Of a stretch of 55,298 nt of DNA, positions 39,823 through 47,843 are shown piece by piece (within the stretch, counting starts at the first letter, position 1; each line of letters begins with the position of its first letter). Source of the stretch: Anaerolineales bacterium UBA1429 (GTDB taxonomy: Bacteria; Chloroflexota; Anaerolineae; UBA1429); the NCBI GenBank assembly GCA_002329325.1, contig DCTX01000089.1, positions 21,155-76,452 of the forward strand, read 5' to 3'. The notes under the pieces are model-generated. The model searched no databases, was not told where the DNA came from, and worked only from the letters and a program-made list of their open reading frames with translations. A program made the position numbers and the translations under genes.

Positions 39823-40922
39823 CGACTCGGCTGTTTTTTTTTAGGCTGCGCCTCGCCCTCGGCCTGAACGGCTTCCTGCTCGTCCTCTTCGGCGTTCTGC
39901 CGACGGGCCTGCTCGATGCGCTGGGCCAGCTTCTGCATCTTGGCGCCCGTGTCCTCAAAGGGGGTGCGGCGCAGACGATGGGGCAAGGCCAGCTCGGCGG
40001 CCAGCAAGATGTCGGTCTCGCGGACGGCGGTGCGCCCCATCAGGGCGGCGTGGGCCATGGCCGTCTTGAGGATCACGATATCGGCCCGATGGCCGTCCAC
40101 ATCCATCTCGGCGGTCAACTGGGCGATGGTGTACAGGTCGCGGTCATCGTAGGTGACCTGGGGCAGGAGCTGCTGGGCGCGCAGGATGCGCTGCGAGAGG
40201 CGCTCTTCCTCTTCGCACCAGAGGTCACAGAACTCGCCATAGTCGCGCTCAAAGGCGATACGCCGCTTGAGGATCTCGACTCGCGCCGCCGCATCGGCAA
40301 TGCCCTGGATATCCACACACAGGGCAAAGCGATCCAGCAATTGGGGGCGCAGCTCCCCCTCCTCCGGGTTCATGGTGCCCACCAGAATGAAGCGGGCCGG
40401 ATGCGAGAAGGAGATCCCCTCGCGCTCGACGACGTTGACGCCCATCGCCGCCGAATCCAGCAGCAGGTCCACCACGTGGTCATCCAGCAGGTTGACCTCG
40501 TCCACGTACAGGAGCCCGCGGTTGGCGGCCGCCAGGACGCCCGGCTCAAAGCGCCGCTCGCCCTCTTTGATGGCGCGCTCGATATCCAGGGTGCCCACCA
40601 CCCGATCCTCTGTGGCGCTCACGGGCAGGTCCACAAAGCGCGTCTTCTTCATGCTGACGGGCAGCACCTCGCCGGCGCCGAGGCGGGCCCGGCAGGTGTC
40701 ACACATCTGCTCGACGCGATGGGGGTCGCAGCCAAAGGGGCAATCGCTCACAGCCTCGATCTCTGGTAGCAGGGCGGCCAGGGCGCGCGCCGCGGTGGAC
40801 TTGGCCGTGCCGCGCTCGCCGCGAATGAGCACACCGCCGATCTGGGGACTGATGGCATTCAGCACCAGCGCGCGGCGCATACGCTCTTGGCCGACGATGG
40901 CGGTAAAGGGAAAGACCTGCAT
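39819..40922 (-). CDS. AAA+ ATPase, magnesium/cobalt chelatase ChlI/BchI-like
   Basis: 367 residues. Walker A GERGTAKST (35-43), Walker B region GLLYVDEVNLLDDHVVDLLL, and the chelatase-specific FPFTAIVGQERMRRALVLNA, PVSATEDRVVGTLDIERAI, FILVGTMNPEEGELRPQLLD. There is an extra Cys cluster (C-P-F-G-C ... C-D-T-C, about 80-97). In known chelatases this ring-forming ATPase works with a VWA-bearing partner and a large CobN/ChlH subunit to insert Co or Mg. The large subunit is not in this window. The C-terminus becomes acidic and Gln/Glu-rich, ends in KKK encoded by A9, then QPSR. ATG 40922 follows GCGAGG. Confidence 0.9.
   Translation of the reverse strand: MQVFPFTAIVGQERMRRALVLNAISPQIGGVLIRGERGTAKSTAARALAALLPEIEAVSDCPFGCDPHRVEQMCDTCRARLGAGEVLPVSMKKTRFVDLPVSATEDRVVGTLDIERAIKEGERRFEPGVLAAANRGLLYVDEVNLLDDHVVDLLLDSAAMGVNVVEREGISFSHPARFILVGTMNPEEGELRPQLLDRFALCVDIQGIADAAARVEILKRRIAFERDYGEFCDLWCEEEERLSQRILRAQQLLPQVTYDDRDLYTIAQLTAEMDVDGHRADIVILKTAMAHAALMGRTAVRETDILLAAELALPHRLRRTPFEDTGAKMQKLAQRIEQARRQNAEEDEQEAVQAEGEAQPKKKQPSR
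39834..39842 (-). promoter_or_regulatory. A9 slippery run: candidate -1 frameshift site joining the AAA+ and VWA frames
   Basis: On the coding (minus) strand the AAA+ gene reads CAG CCT AAA AAA AAA CAG CCG AGT CGG TGA. A slip of one base back puts the ribosome in the VWA frame (ACA GCC GAG TCG GTG ACC), which has no stop from there through the VWA gene. A GAGG element 8 nt upstream of the run could act like the internal Shine-Dalgarno of dnaX. Transcriptional slippage adding one A would give the same fusion. Confidence 0.6.
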
Positions 40923-40965
40923 AGAGATGGCACCTCGCCTCTGCAACTCTGGCTCACAACGAGCC

Positions 40966-40994
40966 AGTATAGTCCGGCCAGGGGGAGGTGTCAA
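40966..40994 (-). promoter_or_regulatory. Promoter for the chelatase-like/DMT-PAP2 operon
   Basis: Minus strand: exact TTGACA (40994-40989), 17-bp spacer, TATACT (40971-40966), 44 bp before ATG 40922. The rest of 40923-41179 shows no gene. Confidence 0.75.
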
Positions 40995-41179
40995 TTCAGC
41001 GCTACACCGACCGCCGGCAATGCACAAAGCCGTGCAGCGGCGTGCCGGCACGGGAGATGCGAGGGTAGGACTTGCCGCCGAGGCGAGGGCGGCTGGGGGC
41101 AAAGCACCTTATCGCCGCTGAGAGGCTCGCGAAGGCACACGGAGGAACGAGACCACACAAGGCCGCCGCCGGCAGCGCC

Positions 41180-41746
41180 CTAGCGCCCCGCCAGATGCCA
41201 GAGCCGCTGGGCCGTATCGGAGAGCCGGTGGCGCAGGTGCTCGATCTCGGCCTCGCTGGGCAGCCGGCCCTGCACCAGGGCCATGGTGATGCCCACCCCA
41301 AAGGCGACCATCGAGCCGCCGATCCAGAGGGCCCACAGCAGACCCGGGTCGTCGGGCAGGTAGGCCTGGAGCGAGAACTCGAGGTTGGGCTCCAGCCAGG
41401 GCACAGCCGGCGCCGGGCCCGGCTCGGGCGTCAGCATGACGGCCAGCCCCAGGGCCACCAGCAGCGTCAGGGCAGGCACCCAGATGGCCCAGGGCAGCGG
41501 GCGCCAGGGCTCCACGGGCTGCTCGCGATCGATCGCCTCCAGGATGCGCTCCACCAGCCCCATGGGGGCCGGCTCCAGGGGCCACTCCCAAAGGGCCTGC
41601 TCCACCACGTGCAGCGCGGCGGCCGCCCGCAGGCAATCGGGGCAGGCAGCCAGGTGGTCACGCAGCTCCCGATACGCCTGAGCATCAGGCTGACCGTCGG
41701 ACACGTACTGTGCCAGTTCTGCCCGACACGTCTTGCAGTCTATCAT
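41180..41746 (-). CDS. Zinc-binding anti-sigma factor
   Basis: 188 residues. N-terminal ZAS domain with C4-x2-C7 and H31-x3-C35-x2-C38 (DCKTC ... RDHLAACPDC), the classical motif of anti-sigma factors that bind ECF sigma factors. Two hydrophobic spans follow (about 86-106 and 135-157, LLWALWIGGSMVAFGVGI), so it is membrane-bound with the zinc domain in the cytoplasm. The C-terminus is helical (SEAEIEHLRHRLSD). Its ATG overlaps the sigma stop codon (ATGA), a strong sign that it controls that sigma factor. Release could depend on an envelope signal or redox; no protease gene adjacent. Confidence 0.88.
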   Translation of the reverse strand: MIDCKTCRAELAQYVSDGQPDAQAYRELRDHLAACPDCLRAAAALHVVEQALWEWPLEPAPMGLVERILEAIDREQPVEPWRPLPWAIWVPALTLLVALGLAVMLTPEPGPAPAVPWLEPNLEFSLQAYLPDDPGLLWALWIGGSMVAFGVGITMALVQGRLPSEAEIEHLRHRLSDTAQRLWHLAGR

Positions 41747-42327
41747 CGGATCCCCACCTTCTTCAGGCTGGCGGCCAACGCATTGCGTGCGCGGTTGAGG
41801 TGCGCCTTGACCGTGCCCAACGGCAACGCCAGCACCTGGGCGATCTCTTGGTAGGAGAGTTGTTGCTGGTAAAACAGGGTCAACACCAGGCGATACTTGT
41901 CCGGCAGGCGCTCCACGAGTTCCCACAGCCGGGCATGCTCGTCACGGTGCATGGTCTCCTGGGCGGGCCCCTCTTCGGGCGTGGCGATGTCGTCGAGGGC
42001 CCCTTCGGCGTCGAGCTGGGCATCCAGTCGCCGGCGCAGCGCGCGCTTGCGGTTCAGGCAGGCATTGGTCGCCACGGTGTGCAGCCAGGTGGTGAACTTG
42101 CTCTCGCCCCGAAAGCGAGGCAGCGCGCGCCACACCCGCACATAGACCTCCTGGGTCAAGTCCTCGGCCTCCTGCGGGTTGCCCAGGATGCGATACGCCA
42201 GGTTATAGACGCGGTCCTGCGTCTGGGCGATCAGGTCGCCCAAAGCCGCACGATCGCCACGTTGGGCGCGCGAGACCAGGTCTGCCAGCGGGTCGCTCAA
42301 GATTGCTGTCCAGGATTCCAGAGCCAC
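41743..42327 (-). CDS. ECF-type RNA polymerase sigma factor
   Basis: 194 residues. Region 2: RVYNLAYRILGNPQEAEDLTQEVYVRVW; region 4: LPDKYRLVLTLFYQQQLSYQ followed by EIAQVLALPLGTVKAHLNRAR (helix-turn-helix). Regions 1 and 3 are lacking, as in ECF sigma factors. Start is GTG 42327 after AAGGATC. It overlaps its anti-sigma gene by 4 bp. No obvious ECF-type promoter (AAC-type -35) is seen upstream, so autoregulation cannot be judged from sequence. Confidence 0.94.
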   Translation of the reverse strand: MALESWTAILSDPLADLVSRAQRGDRAALGDLIAQTQDRVYNLAYRILGNPQEAEDLTQEVYVRVWRALPRFRGESKFTTWLHTVATNACLNRKRALRRRLDAQLDAEGALDDIATPEEGPAQETMHRDEHARLWELVERLPDKYRLVLTLFYQQQLSYQEIAQVLALPLGTVKAHLNRARNALAASLKKVGIR

Positions 42328-42345
42328 ATGAGATCCTTCGGAGCG

Positions 42346-42771
42346 CTAGTCGTTGGAGCCCGGTTTGCCCTGTTCCCAGGGATCCTCCCGTTCGACTGTG
42401 GGCTCAGAGCCGGGAGCCAGATCGTCCATCTCGTGGACAGGAGCACCCGAGACGACAAAGTAGATCAAGAGCATGCCCAGCCCCACAAAGAGCGGCAGCA
42501 ACCCGGCGATCAGCCAGTAGCCTGTGCCCAGGGTGGCCAGGCCCAAAAGCAGCGCCAGGCCGCTCATCATGGTGATGACGCCGCCCCACAGCACGCCCCG
42601 GCTTCCCTGCCGGCCACGGGACTCGCGCCGCGCCAGGTCGCGGGCCGAGAAGCCCCGGTCTGCCAGGGCCACCCGCTCCTTGTAGGCGATGTAGCGGTTC
42701 AAGGTGATGAACCCGAGGACGACGATCAACAAGGCCAGGGGAACCAGCACGATCAGTAGGAAATCCGTCAA
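42346..42771 (-). CDS. Small membrane protein upstream of the sigma factor (DUF6249-like)
   Basis: 141 residues, one N-terminal span (FLLIVLVPLALLIVVLGFIT), a basic segment with AYKERVALADRGFS (an E-R-x-A-L-x-x-x-G pattern typical of DUF6249-like proteins), then two further spans and an acidic tail. TTG 42771 lies 5 nt after AGGAGG (42782-42777), better than the in-frame GTG 42813. It is 18 bp before the sigma gene, so likely in the same operon and a possible regulon partner. Function unknown. Confidence 0.65.
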   Translation of the reverse strand: MTDFLLIVLVPLALLIVVLGFITLNRYIAYKERVALADRGFSARDLARRESRGRQGSRGVLWGGVITMMSGLALLLGLATLGTGYWLIAGLLPLFVGLGMLLIYFVVSGAPVHEMDDLAPGSEPTVEREDPWEQGKPGSND

Positions 42772-43023
42772 GTCCGCCTCCTGCCGATCCTCCGCACGTC
42801 GGTAGATCCTCACACGCCTCTATATTAGCTATGACACGGCGAAACGCCAAGGGGTTGCACGCCTCCGCCGGGCGGGGGATGCGCCCCGCCCCGGCTGCTG
42901 CTATAATGGCTGCGAGAACCAGTCTGCGTGAAGGAGGGCGATGCCTCGCGGCAGCGCCTTCGCCCAGACTCGTCTGGCGTTCCCACCGACCCGACTACAT
43001 CCATGGAAACAGGAGCAAGAGCC

Positions 43024-44211
43024 ATGCAGGCCAGAACCATTCGCGAGCGGGTTCACTGGGTGGGCGCGGTAGACTGGGATCGCCGCCTGTTCGACGCCCT
43101 CATCCCCCTGCCCGATGGCACCAGCTACAACGCCTACCTCATCCAGGGGCGCGACAAGACCGCCCTGCTGGATACCGTCGATCCCGCGATGACGGCGAGC
43201 CTGATGCGCCACCTGGCCGATGTGCCGCGCCTTGACTATGTGGTGGCGCACCATGCCGAACAGGACCATTCCGGCTCTCTGCCGGCCGTGCTGGCAAGCC
43301 ACCCCGAGGCGCAGGTCGTCTGCACGCCCCAGGGCAGGACGCTGCTGATGAGCCATCTCGGCCTGGATCGCGACCGGTTCCTGACGGTGCAAGACGGCGA
43401 AACCCTCCCCCTGGGTGAAAAGACGCTACAGTTCCTGCATACGCCGTGGGTGCACTGGCCCGAGACCATGTCCACCTACTTGCCCGAGGATCGCATCCTC
43501 TTCAGTTGCGACTGGTTCGGTTCGCACCTGGCCACCGGCGATCCCATCGCCCACGATCTGCCGCGGGTGATGGAGGCCGCCAAGCGCTACTATGCCGAGA
43601 TCATGATGCCCTTCCGCCGCATCGTGCAGCGCAACCTGGCCAAGCTCGATGGCCTGGACATCGAGATCATCGCCCCCAGCCACGGGCCGATCCATACCGC
43701 TCCGGAGGGGGTCCTTGCAGCCTATCGCGACTGGGTCTCTGATGAGCCCAAGAACATGGCGTTGGTGCCCTATATCTCCATGCACGGCAGCACGCGCATC
43801 ATGGTCGAGCGGCTGGTGGGCGGCCTCAGCAGCCGGGGCGTGCCCGTGCAGCAGTTCGATCTGTCGGTCACGGACCTGGGCAAGCTGGCCATCGCGCTGG
43901 TGGATGCCGCCAGCCTGGTGATCGGCACGCCCACCTTCCACCGCGGGCCCCACCCCACGGTATTCTACGCCACCCACCTGGCCAACGCCCTGCGCCCCAA
44001 GCTGGCCTATGTCTCGGTGATCGGCTCCTACGGCTGGAGCACCCGGGCCGTAGAGGACCTCTCGGCGCTGATCCCCGACCTCAAGGTCGAGGTCTTGCCG
44101 CCGGTGTTGGCGCGAGGCCTGCCCACCGAGAAGGAGCTGGCCTCCGTGGATGCCCTGGCCGACCTCCTGGCACAGCGCCACGCCGAGCAGGGCTGGGCCC
44201 TGCCCGCCTGA
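43024..44211 (+). CDS. Flavodiiron protein (FprA-like O2/NO reductase)
   Basis: 395 residues, the family norm. The metallo-beta-lactamase-like domain has the diiron ligands HHAEQDH (about 76-82), HTPWVHWPE, CDWFG and SHGPIHT. The flavodoxin domain starts at about 246 (MALVPYISMHGSTRIMVERL) and has VIGTPTFHRGPHPTVF and VIGSYGWSTRAVEDL for FMN binding. Such enzymes reduce oxygen to water or NO to N2O in the cytosol, fed by rubredoxin or similar, and protect anaerobes and microaerophiles. No rubredoxin gene is adjacent. ATG 43024 follows AGGAGC. Divergent from the sigma operon. Confidence 0.94.
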   Translation: MQARTIRERVHWVGAVDWDRRLFDALIPLPDGTSYNAYLIQGRDKTALLDTVDPAMTASLMRHLADVPRLDYVVAHHAEQDHSGSLPAVLASHPEAQVVCTPQGRTLLMSHLGLDRDRFLTVQDGETLPLGEKTLQFLHTPWVHWPETMSTYLPEDRILFSCDWFGSHLATGDPIAHDLPRVMEAAKRYYAEIMMPFRRIVQRNLAKLDGLDIEIIAPSHGPIHTAPEGVLAAYRDWVSDEPKNMALVPYISMHGSTRIMVERLVGGLSSRGVPVQQFDLSVTDLGKLAIALVDAASLVIGTPTFHRGPHPTVFYATHLANALRPKLAYVSVIGSYGWSTRAVEDLSALIPDLKVEVLPPVLARGLPTEKELASVDALADLLAQRHAEQGWALPA

Positions 44212-44229
44212 CGCGCTCAGCCCATCGGG

Positions 44230-44257
44230 AGCCCTGGGCGATCAGCCCTGGGCGATC
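44230..44257. repeat. 14-bp perfect tandem duplication across the VOC gene end
   Basis: AGCCCTGGGCGATC occurs twice back to back (44230-44243, 44244-44257). The second copy encodes the last codons of the VOC protein and the junction forms part of its stop codon; the first copy lies just beyond it. Confidence 0.6.
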
Positions 44258-44700
44258 CATTGCTGGAGCTCGATCACGTTGCCCTCGGGATCGGTGGCAT
44301 AGGCGAACACGATGCCGCCCAGGCCGGGGATGATGGTCGAGACCAGCTCGCCCGCCAGGCCGCCGCCGGCGTTGATGATCTCGCGCAGCGCCTGTTCCAC
44401 GCTGCCCACCGCAAAGGCGACGTGCCCGTAGCCGGGCCGGTTGGCGATGAAGGGCTGGTGCGGGACCTCTTCATCGTACTGAAAGATCTCGAGGGTGGGC
44501 CCGGCTGCGCCGTAGCCTGGTAAGAGCAGGTGGATCCCCTGGATGTGTGCGTTTGGCACGCCCGTCGCGCGGTCCAGCCATTGCCCGCTCAGGTCGCGGG
44601 TTGGGTAGACGGGTGAGCAGCCCAGGATCTCGCAGTAGAAGGCGGCCAGCTTGCGCCAATCTCGGGCGATGAGATTGGTGTGAACGAAGCGAGCTTGCAT
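44242..44700 (-). CDS. VOC-family (glyoxalase/bleomycin resistance/dioxygenase fold) protein
   Basis: 152 residues. Two beta-alpha-beta-beta-beta modules: RFVHTNLIARDWRKLAAFY with His7 as first metal ligand, then LEIFQYDEE, GHVAFAVGSVEQALREI and YATDPEGNVIELQQW with Glu as another ligand. Typical of lyases, isomerases or thiol transferases binding a divalent metal. No more exact activity can be given. ATG 44700; its neighbours are unrelated, and the gene is convergent with the flavodiiron gene (30 bp between stops). Confidence 0.85.
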   Translation of the reverse strand: MQARFVHTNLIARDWRKLAAFYCEILGCSPVYPTRDLSGQWLDRATGVPNAHIQGIHLLLPGYGAAGPTLEIFQYDEEVPHQPFIANRPGYGHVAFAVGSVEQALREIINAGGGLAGELVSTIIPGLGGIVFAYATDPEGNVIELQQWIAQG

Positions 44701-44847
44701 CTTTCCCCCCTATTCGTACCAGCTTCGCAGCTACACACGCCTTGCCCCAGGGGGGATGGGGGTAAGGATGCGTCGTTCCATCCAGAGCTTTCGGGCCAGG
44801 TCTGCCCTGGTATGTGCCTATCCCTAGTCTATGACATCTCTCTCACG

Positions 44848-45771
44848 CTAGAATGCTTCCGGTCGCCCTGTCAGAGGGCGCCGACGAGCCGCGCGCGGGG
44901 CGATCAGGCGCACCGCGCCGGGAACTACTCGCACCGTAACAGGCGTGGCGCCGATCAGGTCGCCATCCACCTGAACCTGCGTTGGCGCATCGGTCTCGAT
45001 GATCACGTGCGAGAACACGTCGAACGTGCGCACGTTGCGCCTTTGGCGCGGGCGCCGCAGGGCCAGATCCAGCAGGATGCTCAGATAGTCCACCAGATGG
45101 CGGGTGCGAAAGGTGACGATCTCGATGCGCCCATCGCCCATGCGTACCTCGCCGCTGAGCGACAGCTCGGGGGCGCCCAGCGAGGGGCAGTTGGTCACCA
45201 GCACCTCCGTCGCCCGCAGGTCATGGCGCACGCCATCTATGGAAAGGTGCGCCGTCTGCACGCCGACCGCCGCCAGATTCTTGATCCCCGACCAGAGATA
45301 GGCCAGGCGGCCCAGCTTGCGCTTGCGCTGCGGATCGGCATCCCGCAACACGCCGACGCTCAACCCCAGGCTCACATTCAAGAAGGCAAAGGTCTCGCCG
45401 ATCTGCATCGCGTCCAGGCGCATGATGGGCCCGCCTCCGGCGATCAGCGCCAGGGCAGCATCCAACCTCTCCGGGATGCCCGCATCGTGGGCCAGCAGAT
45501 TGGACGTGCCCGCCGGGACAATGCCCAGGCACGCCTGCGAGCCGACCAGCCCGGCGGCCACCGCCCTCACCGTACCATCGCCGCCTATGGCGACAAAGGT
45601 GCCGAACCCCTGGGCGCGACGCTCACGAACCAGGGTGGGGAGGTCCTCCTCGCCCGTGGTCTCGTACACCTCATAGCTTGCCCGCGCCAGGTGCCTGGTG
45701 AGGGCCGGATACACGCGCTCGGGCCGCGCATTGCCGGCAACGGGGTTCAGGATGACCAGGACATCGGCCAA
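44848..45771 (-). CDS. Diacylglycerol kinase-like lipid kinase (YegS/BmrU family)
   Basis: 307 residues. LVILNPVAGNARPERV at the start, the nucleotide-binding FVAIGGDGTVRAVAAGL and LGIVPAGTSNLLAHDAGIPE are the hallmarks. The C-terminal beta-sandwich (FRTRHLVDYLSILLDLALRR, QVQVDGDLIGATPV) includes the conserved V-x-D-G-D-x-x-G near the end. Members phosphorylate diacylglycerol, undecaprenol or other lipids at the membrane. TTG 45771 is 7 nt downstream of GGGAGG; the in-frame TTG 45777 is too close to it. A TATAAT on the minus strand at 45872-45867 is a likely -10 without a good -35. Confidence 0.88.
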   Translation of the reverse strand: MADVLVILNPVAGNARPERVYPALTRHLARASYEVYETTGEEDLPTLVRERRAQGFGTFVAIGGDGTVRAVAAGLVGSQACLGIVPAGTSNLLAHDAGIPERLDAALALIAGGGPIMRLDAMQIGETFAFLNVSLGLSVGVLRDADPQRKRKLGRLAYLWSGIKNLAAVGVQTAHLSIDGVRHDLRATEVLVTNCPSLGAPELSLSGEVRMGDGRIEIVTFRTRHLVDYLSILLDLALRRPRQRRNVRTFDVFSHVIIETDAPTQVQVDGDLIGATPVTVRVVPGAVRLIAPRAARRRPLTGRPEAF

Positions 45772-45995
45772 TGGCAAGCCTCCCCTGCCGGCGCCCGCCT
45801 GCGGCCCTCGCCCACTGCCGGCCGAGGCGGAACACCTTCGCAGCGCCTACCGCGCCACATGCGCCTATTATAGCGCAGTTTGCGTAAAGACCACAGTAAT
45901 CTGCGCGATTTCGCGCGGGCAGACGCCCGCTTCACCCTGCCCGCCGGCGGCCCGTTTCGCCTGCCAATATCTCTCTATGCGCCCGCGCTGCGATG

Positions 45996-46025
45996 TTCGA
46001 CGGGGCACGTCTGCCGTGCTACAAT
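45996..46025 (+). promoter_or_regulatory. Promoter for the ZIP transporter gene
   Basis: TTCGAC (45996-46001), 18-bp spacer, TACAAT (46020-46025). Moderate -35. The remainder of the 303-bp divergent gap 45772-46074 contains the lipid-kinase -10 and no gene. Confidence 0.45.
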
Positions 46026-46074
46026 CGCCTGCAGTGATGGTTAGCCACCCAGATGATACCCGCGAGGCGAGCCG

Positions 46075-46914
46075 ATGATCAACACCCATTTCTGGATCGC
46101 TCTGGCCCTGACGACCTTTGCCGGGCTCTCCACCGGCATCGGCAGCACCATTGCCTTCTTCTCCAAGACCAGCAACTATCGCTTTCTCTCGTGGGCCACA
46201 GGTTTCTCGGCCGGGGTGATGCTCTACGTATCGTTCGTCGAGATCATGCCCAAGGCGCTGGAGGTGACCGCCGGCGTCTACACCGGCAACGGGCCGGCGT
46301 GGCTGACGACGGTGGCCTTCTTTGGGGGCATCCTGCTCATCTTCGGCATCGACCAGTTGGTGCCGCACGCCGACAACCCCCACGAGGCGCGCACCAAGCA
46401 AGACCTGGCCGAGGTCACGATCCACACCCACGGGCCCGGCGCCCAGACGTTGCCGGATCGCAAGTCCTTGGAGCGCACGGGGATCTTTACCGCGCTGGCC
46501 GTGGGCATCCACAACTTTCCCGAGGGGCTGGTCACCTTCCTGGCGGCGCTGCAAGACCCCACCCTGGGCGTCGCCATCGCCGTAGCCATCGCGCTGCACA
46601 ACATCCCGGAGGGCATCAGCGTCTCGGTGCCCATCTACTATGCCACCGAGAACCGGCGGCGGGCCTTTTGGTGGTCGCTGCTTTCCGGGCTCGCGGAGCC
46701 GGCCGGCGCCCTGGTCGGCTACCTGCTGCTGCGCCCCTTCCTGACGCCCGGCCTGATGGGGGTGCTGTTCAGCGGCGTGGCCGGCATCATGGTCTACATC
46801 TCGCTGGACGAGCTGCTGCCCACCTCGCGCGCCTATGGCAAGGGGCACGATTCGCTCTATGGTCTGCTGGGCGGCATGGTCATCATGGCGATCAGCCTGC
46901 TGCTCTTGGCCTGA
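46075..46914 (+). CDS. ZIP-family divalent metal transporter
   Basis: 279 residues, eight spans. The two metal-binding motifs VGIHNFPEGL (span IV) and ALHNIPEGISV (span V) are exact family signatures, plus FSAGVMLYVSFVEIMPKAL. A cytoplasmic loop with DNPHEARTKQDLAE and IHTHGPG (His-rich) lies between spans III and IV. These proteins take up Zn2+ and other divalent metals into the cytosol. ATG 46075 follows GCGAGCCG, a weak site. No Fur/Zur-type operator is obvious in front. Confidence 0.93.
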   Translation: MINTHFWIALALTTFAGLSTGIGSTIAFFSKTSNYRFLSWATGFSAGVMLYVSFVEIMPKALEVTAGVYTGNGPAWLTTVAFFGGILLIFGIDQLVPHADNPHEARTKQDLAEVTIHTHGPGAQTLPDRKSLERTGIFTALAVGIHNFPEGLVTFLAALQDPTLGVAIAVAIALHNIPEGISVSVPIYYATENRRRAFWWSLLSGLAEPAGALVGYLLLRPFLTPGLMGVLFSGVAGIMVYISLDELLPTSRAYGKGHDSLYGLLGGMVIMAISLLLLA

Positions 46915-47022
46915 CGCGGCCAGCGCGGCCACGCGCAGGGCGGCGGGCCTGAAGCGGCGATCCACTGTGTGAGGACGACGAGGGCACATGTGGGCGGCGT
47001 TCGCCCCACGAGAGGAGCGGCG

Positions 47023-47778
47023 ATGAATCGAGACCTGCTCTCAACCCCAGAGCTTCGGGCGCGTTACCCACGCTCCACCAAGTATGACCTGGATTGGATC
47101 ATCGAGAACCAGCTCGGCTCTCACTGCCTGTGGCTTCTCGAATCCTTGTGCGCCGTCATGGAGTTGCGTCCCGGCATGCGCGTGCTCGACCTCGGCTGCG
47201 GCAAGGCGATCTCCTCGATCTTTTTGGCGCGGGAGTTTGGCGTGCAGGTGTGGGCTGCTGACCTGTGGATCTCGCCCACGGATAATTGGACGCGCATCCG
47301 CGCAGCAGGGCTAGAGGCCCAGGTCTTTCCGCTGCGGGCCGAAGCCCGCCAGATGCCCTTCGCCCAGGGGTTCTTTGATGCCCTGGTCGGCATCAACAGC
47401 TTGCAGTTCTTTGGCACCGATGACTATTACCTGCATCGCCATCTGATCCAGCTCGTCAAGCCCGGCGGCCAGATCGGGATGGTCGTCCCCGGGCTTCTTC
47501 AGGAGTTCGAGGGATTGGCCCCCGAGACGCTCCAGGCCTACTGGCAGCCCGACTACTACTCCTGGCACGCGCCCGATTGGTGGCAAACCCGCTGGCGCCG
47601 CACCGGCATGGTAGAGGTGGAGACCTGCGATACCTTTCCTGATGGCGAGGGGTACCAGATCTTCCGGCGCTTTGAGCAGGCCATCGGGGGCGATCCGATG
47701 ATCGCCGAGGATGAGGGGCGCCACATCAGCTTTGTGCGCATGGTGGTGCGCCGCAGCCCAGGGCCAGCGCAGAGCTAG
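47023..47778 (+). CDS. SAM-dependent methyltransferase (SmtA/cyclopropane-synthase-like)
   Basis: 251 residues. Motif I MRVLDLGCGKAISSIFLARE, then VWAADLWISPTDNW (acidic loop), QMPFAQGFFDALVGINSLQF (motif IV region) and LVKPGGQIGMVVPGL. The N-terminal YPRSTKYDLDWIIENQLGSH is found in a set of small methyltransferases often annotated as SAM-dependent without substrate. ATG 47023 follows AGAGGAG at good spacing; frame-open sequence upstream to 46969 has no ribosome site. Converges on era. Confidence 0.85.
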   Translation: MNRDLLSTPELRARYPRSTKYDLDWIIENQLGSHCLWLLESLCAVMELRPGMRVLDLGCGKAISSIFLAREFGVQVWAADLWISPTDNWTRIRAAGLEAQVFPLRAEARQMPFAQGFFDALVGINSLQFFGTDDYYLHRHLIQLVKPGGQIGMVVPGLLQEFEGLAPETLQAYWQPDYYSWHAPDWWQTRWRRTGMVEVETCDTFPDGEGYQIFRRFEQAIGGDPMIAEDEGRHISFVRMVVRRSPGPAQS

Positions 47779-47843
47779 CCCTGGGCCGTGAGCGCCATAC
47801 GGCCGAGAGCCGATGGCAGCGTGGACCGCGACGCGGCTGCGGC

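Noticed and set aside
42814..43023. Extra coding sequence upstream of the flavodiiron gene (frame open from 42928)
   Set aside because: The flavodiiron family starts near MQARTIRERVHWVG and ATG 43024 has AGGAGC; upstream translation resembles nothing and lacks a ribosome site.
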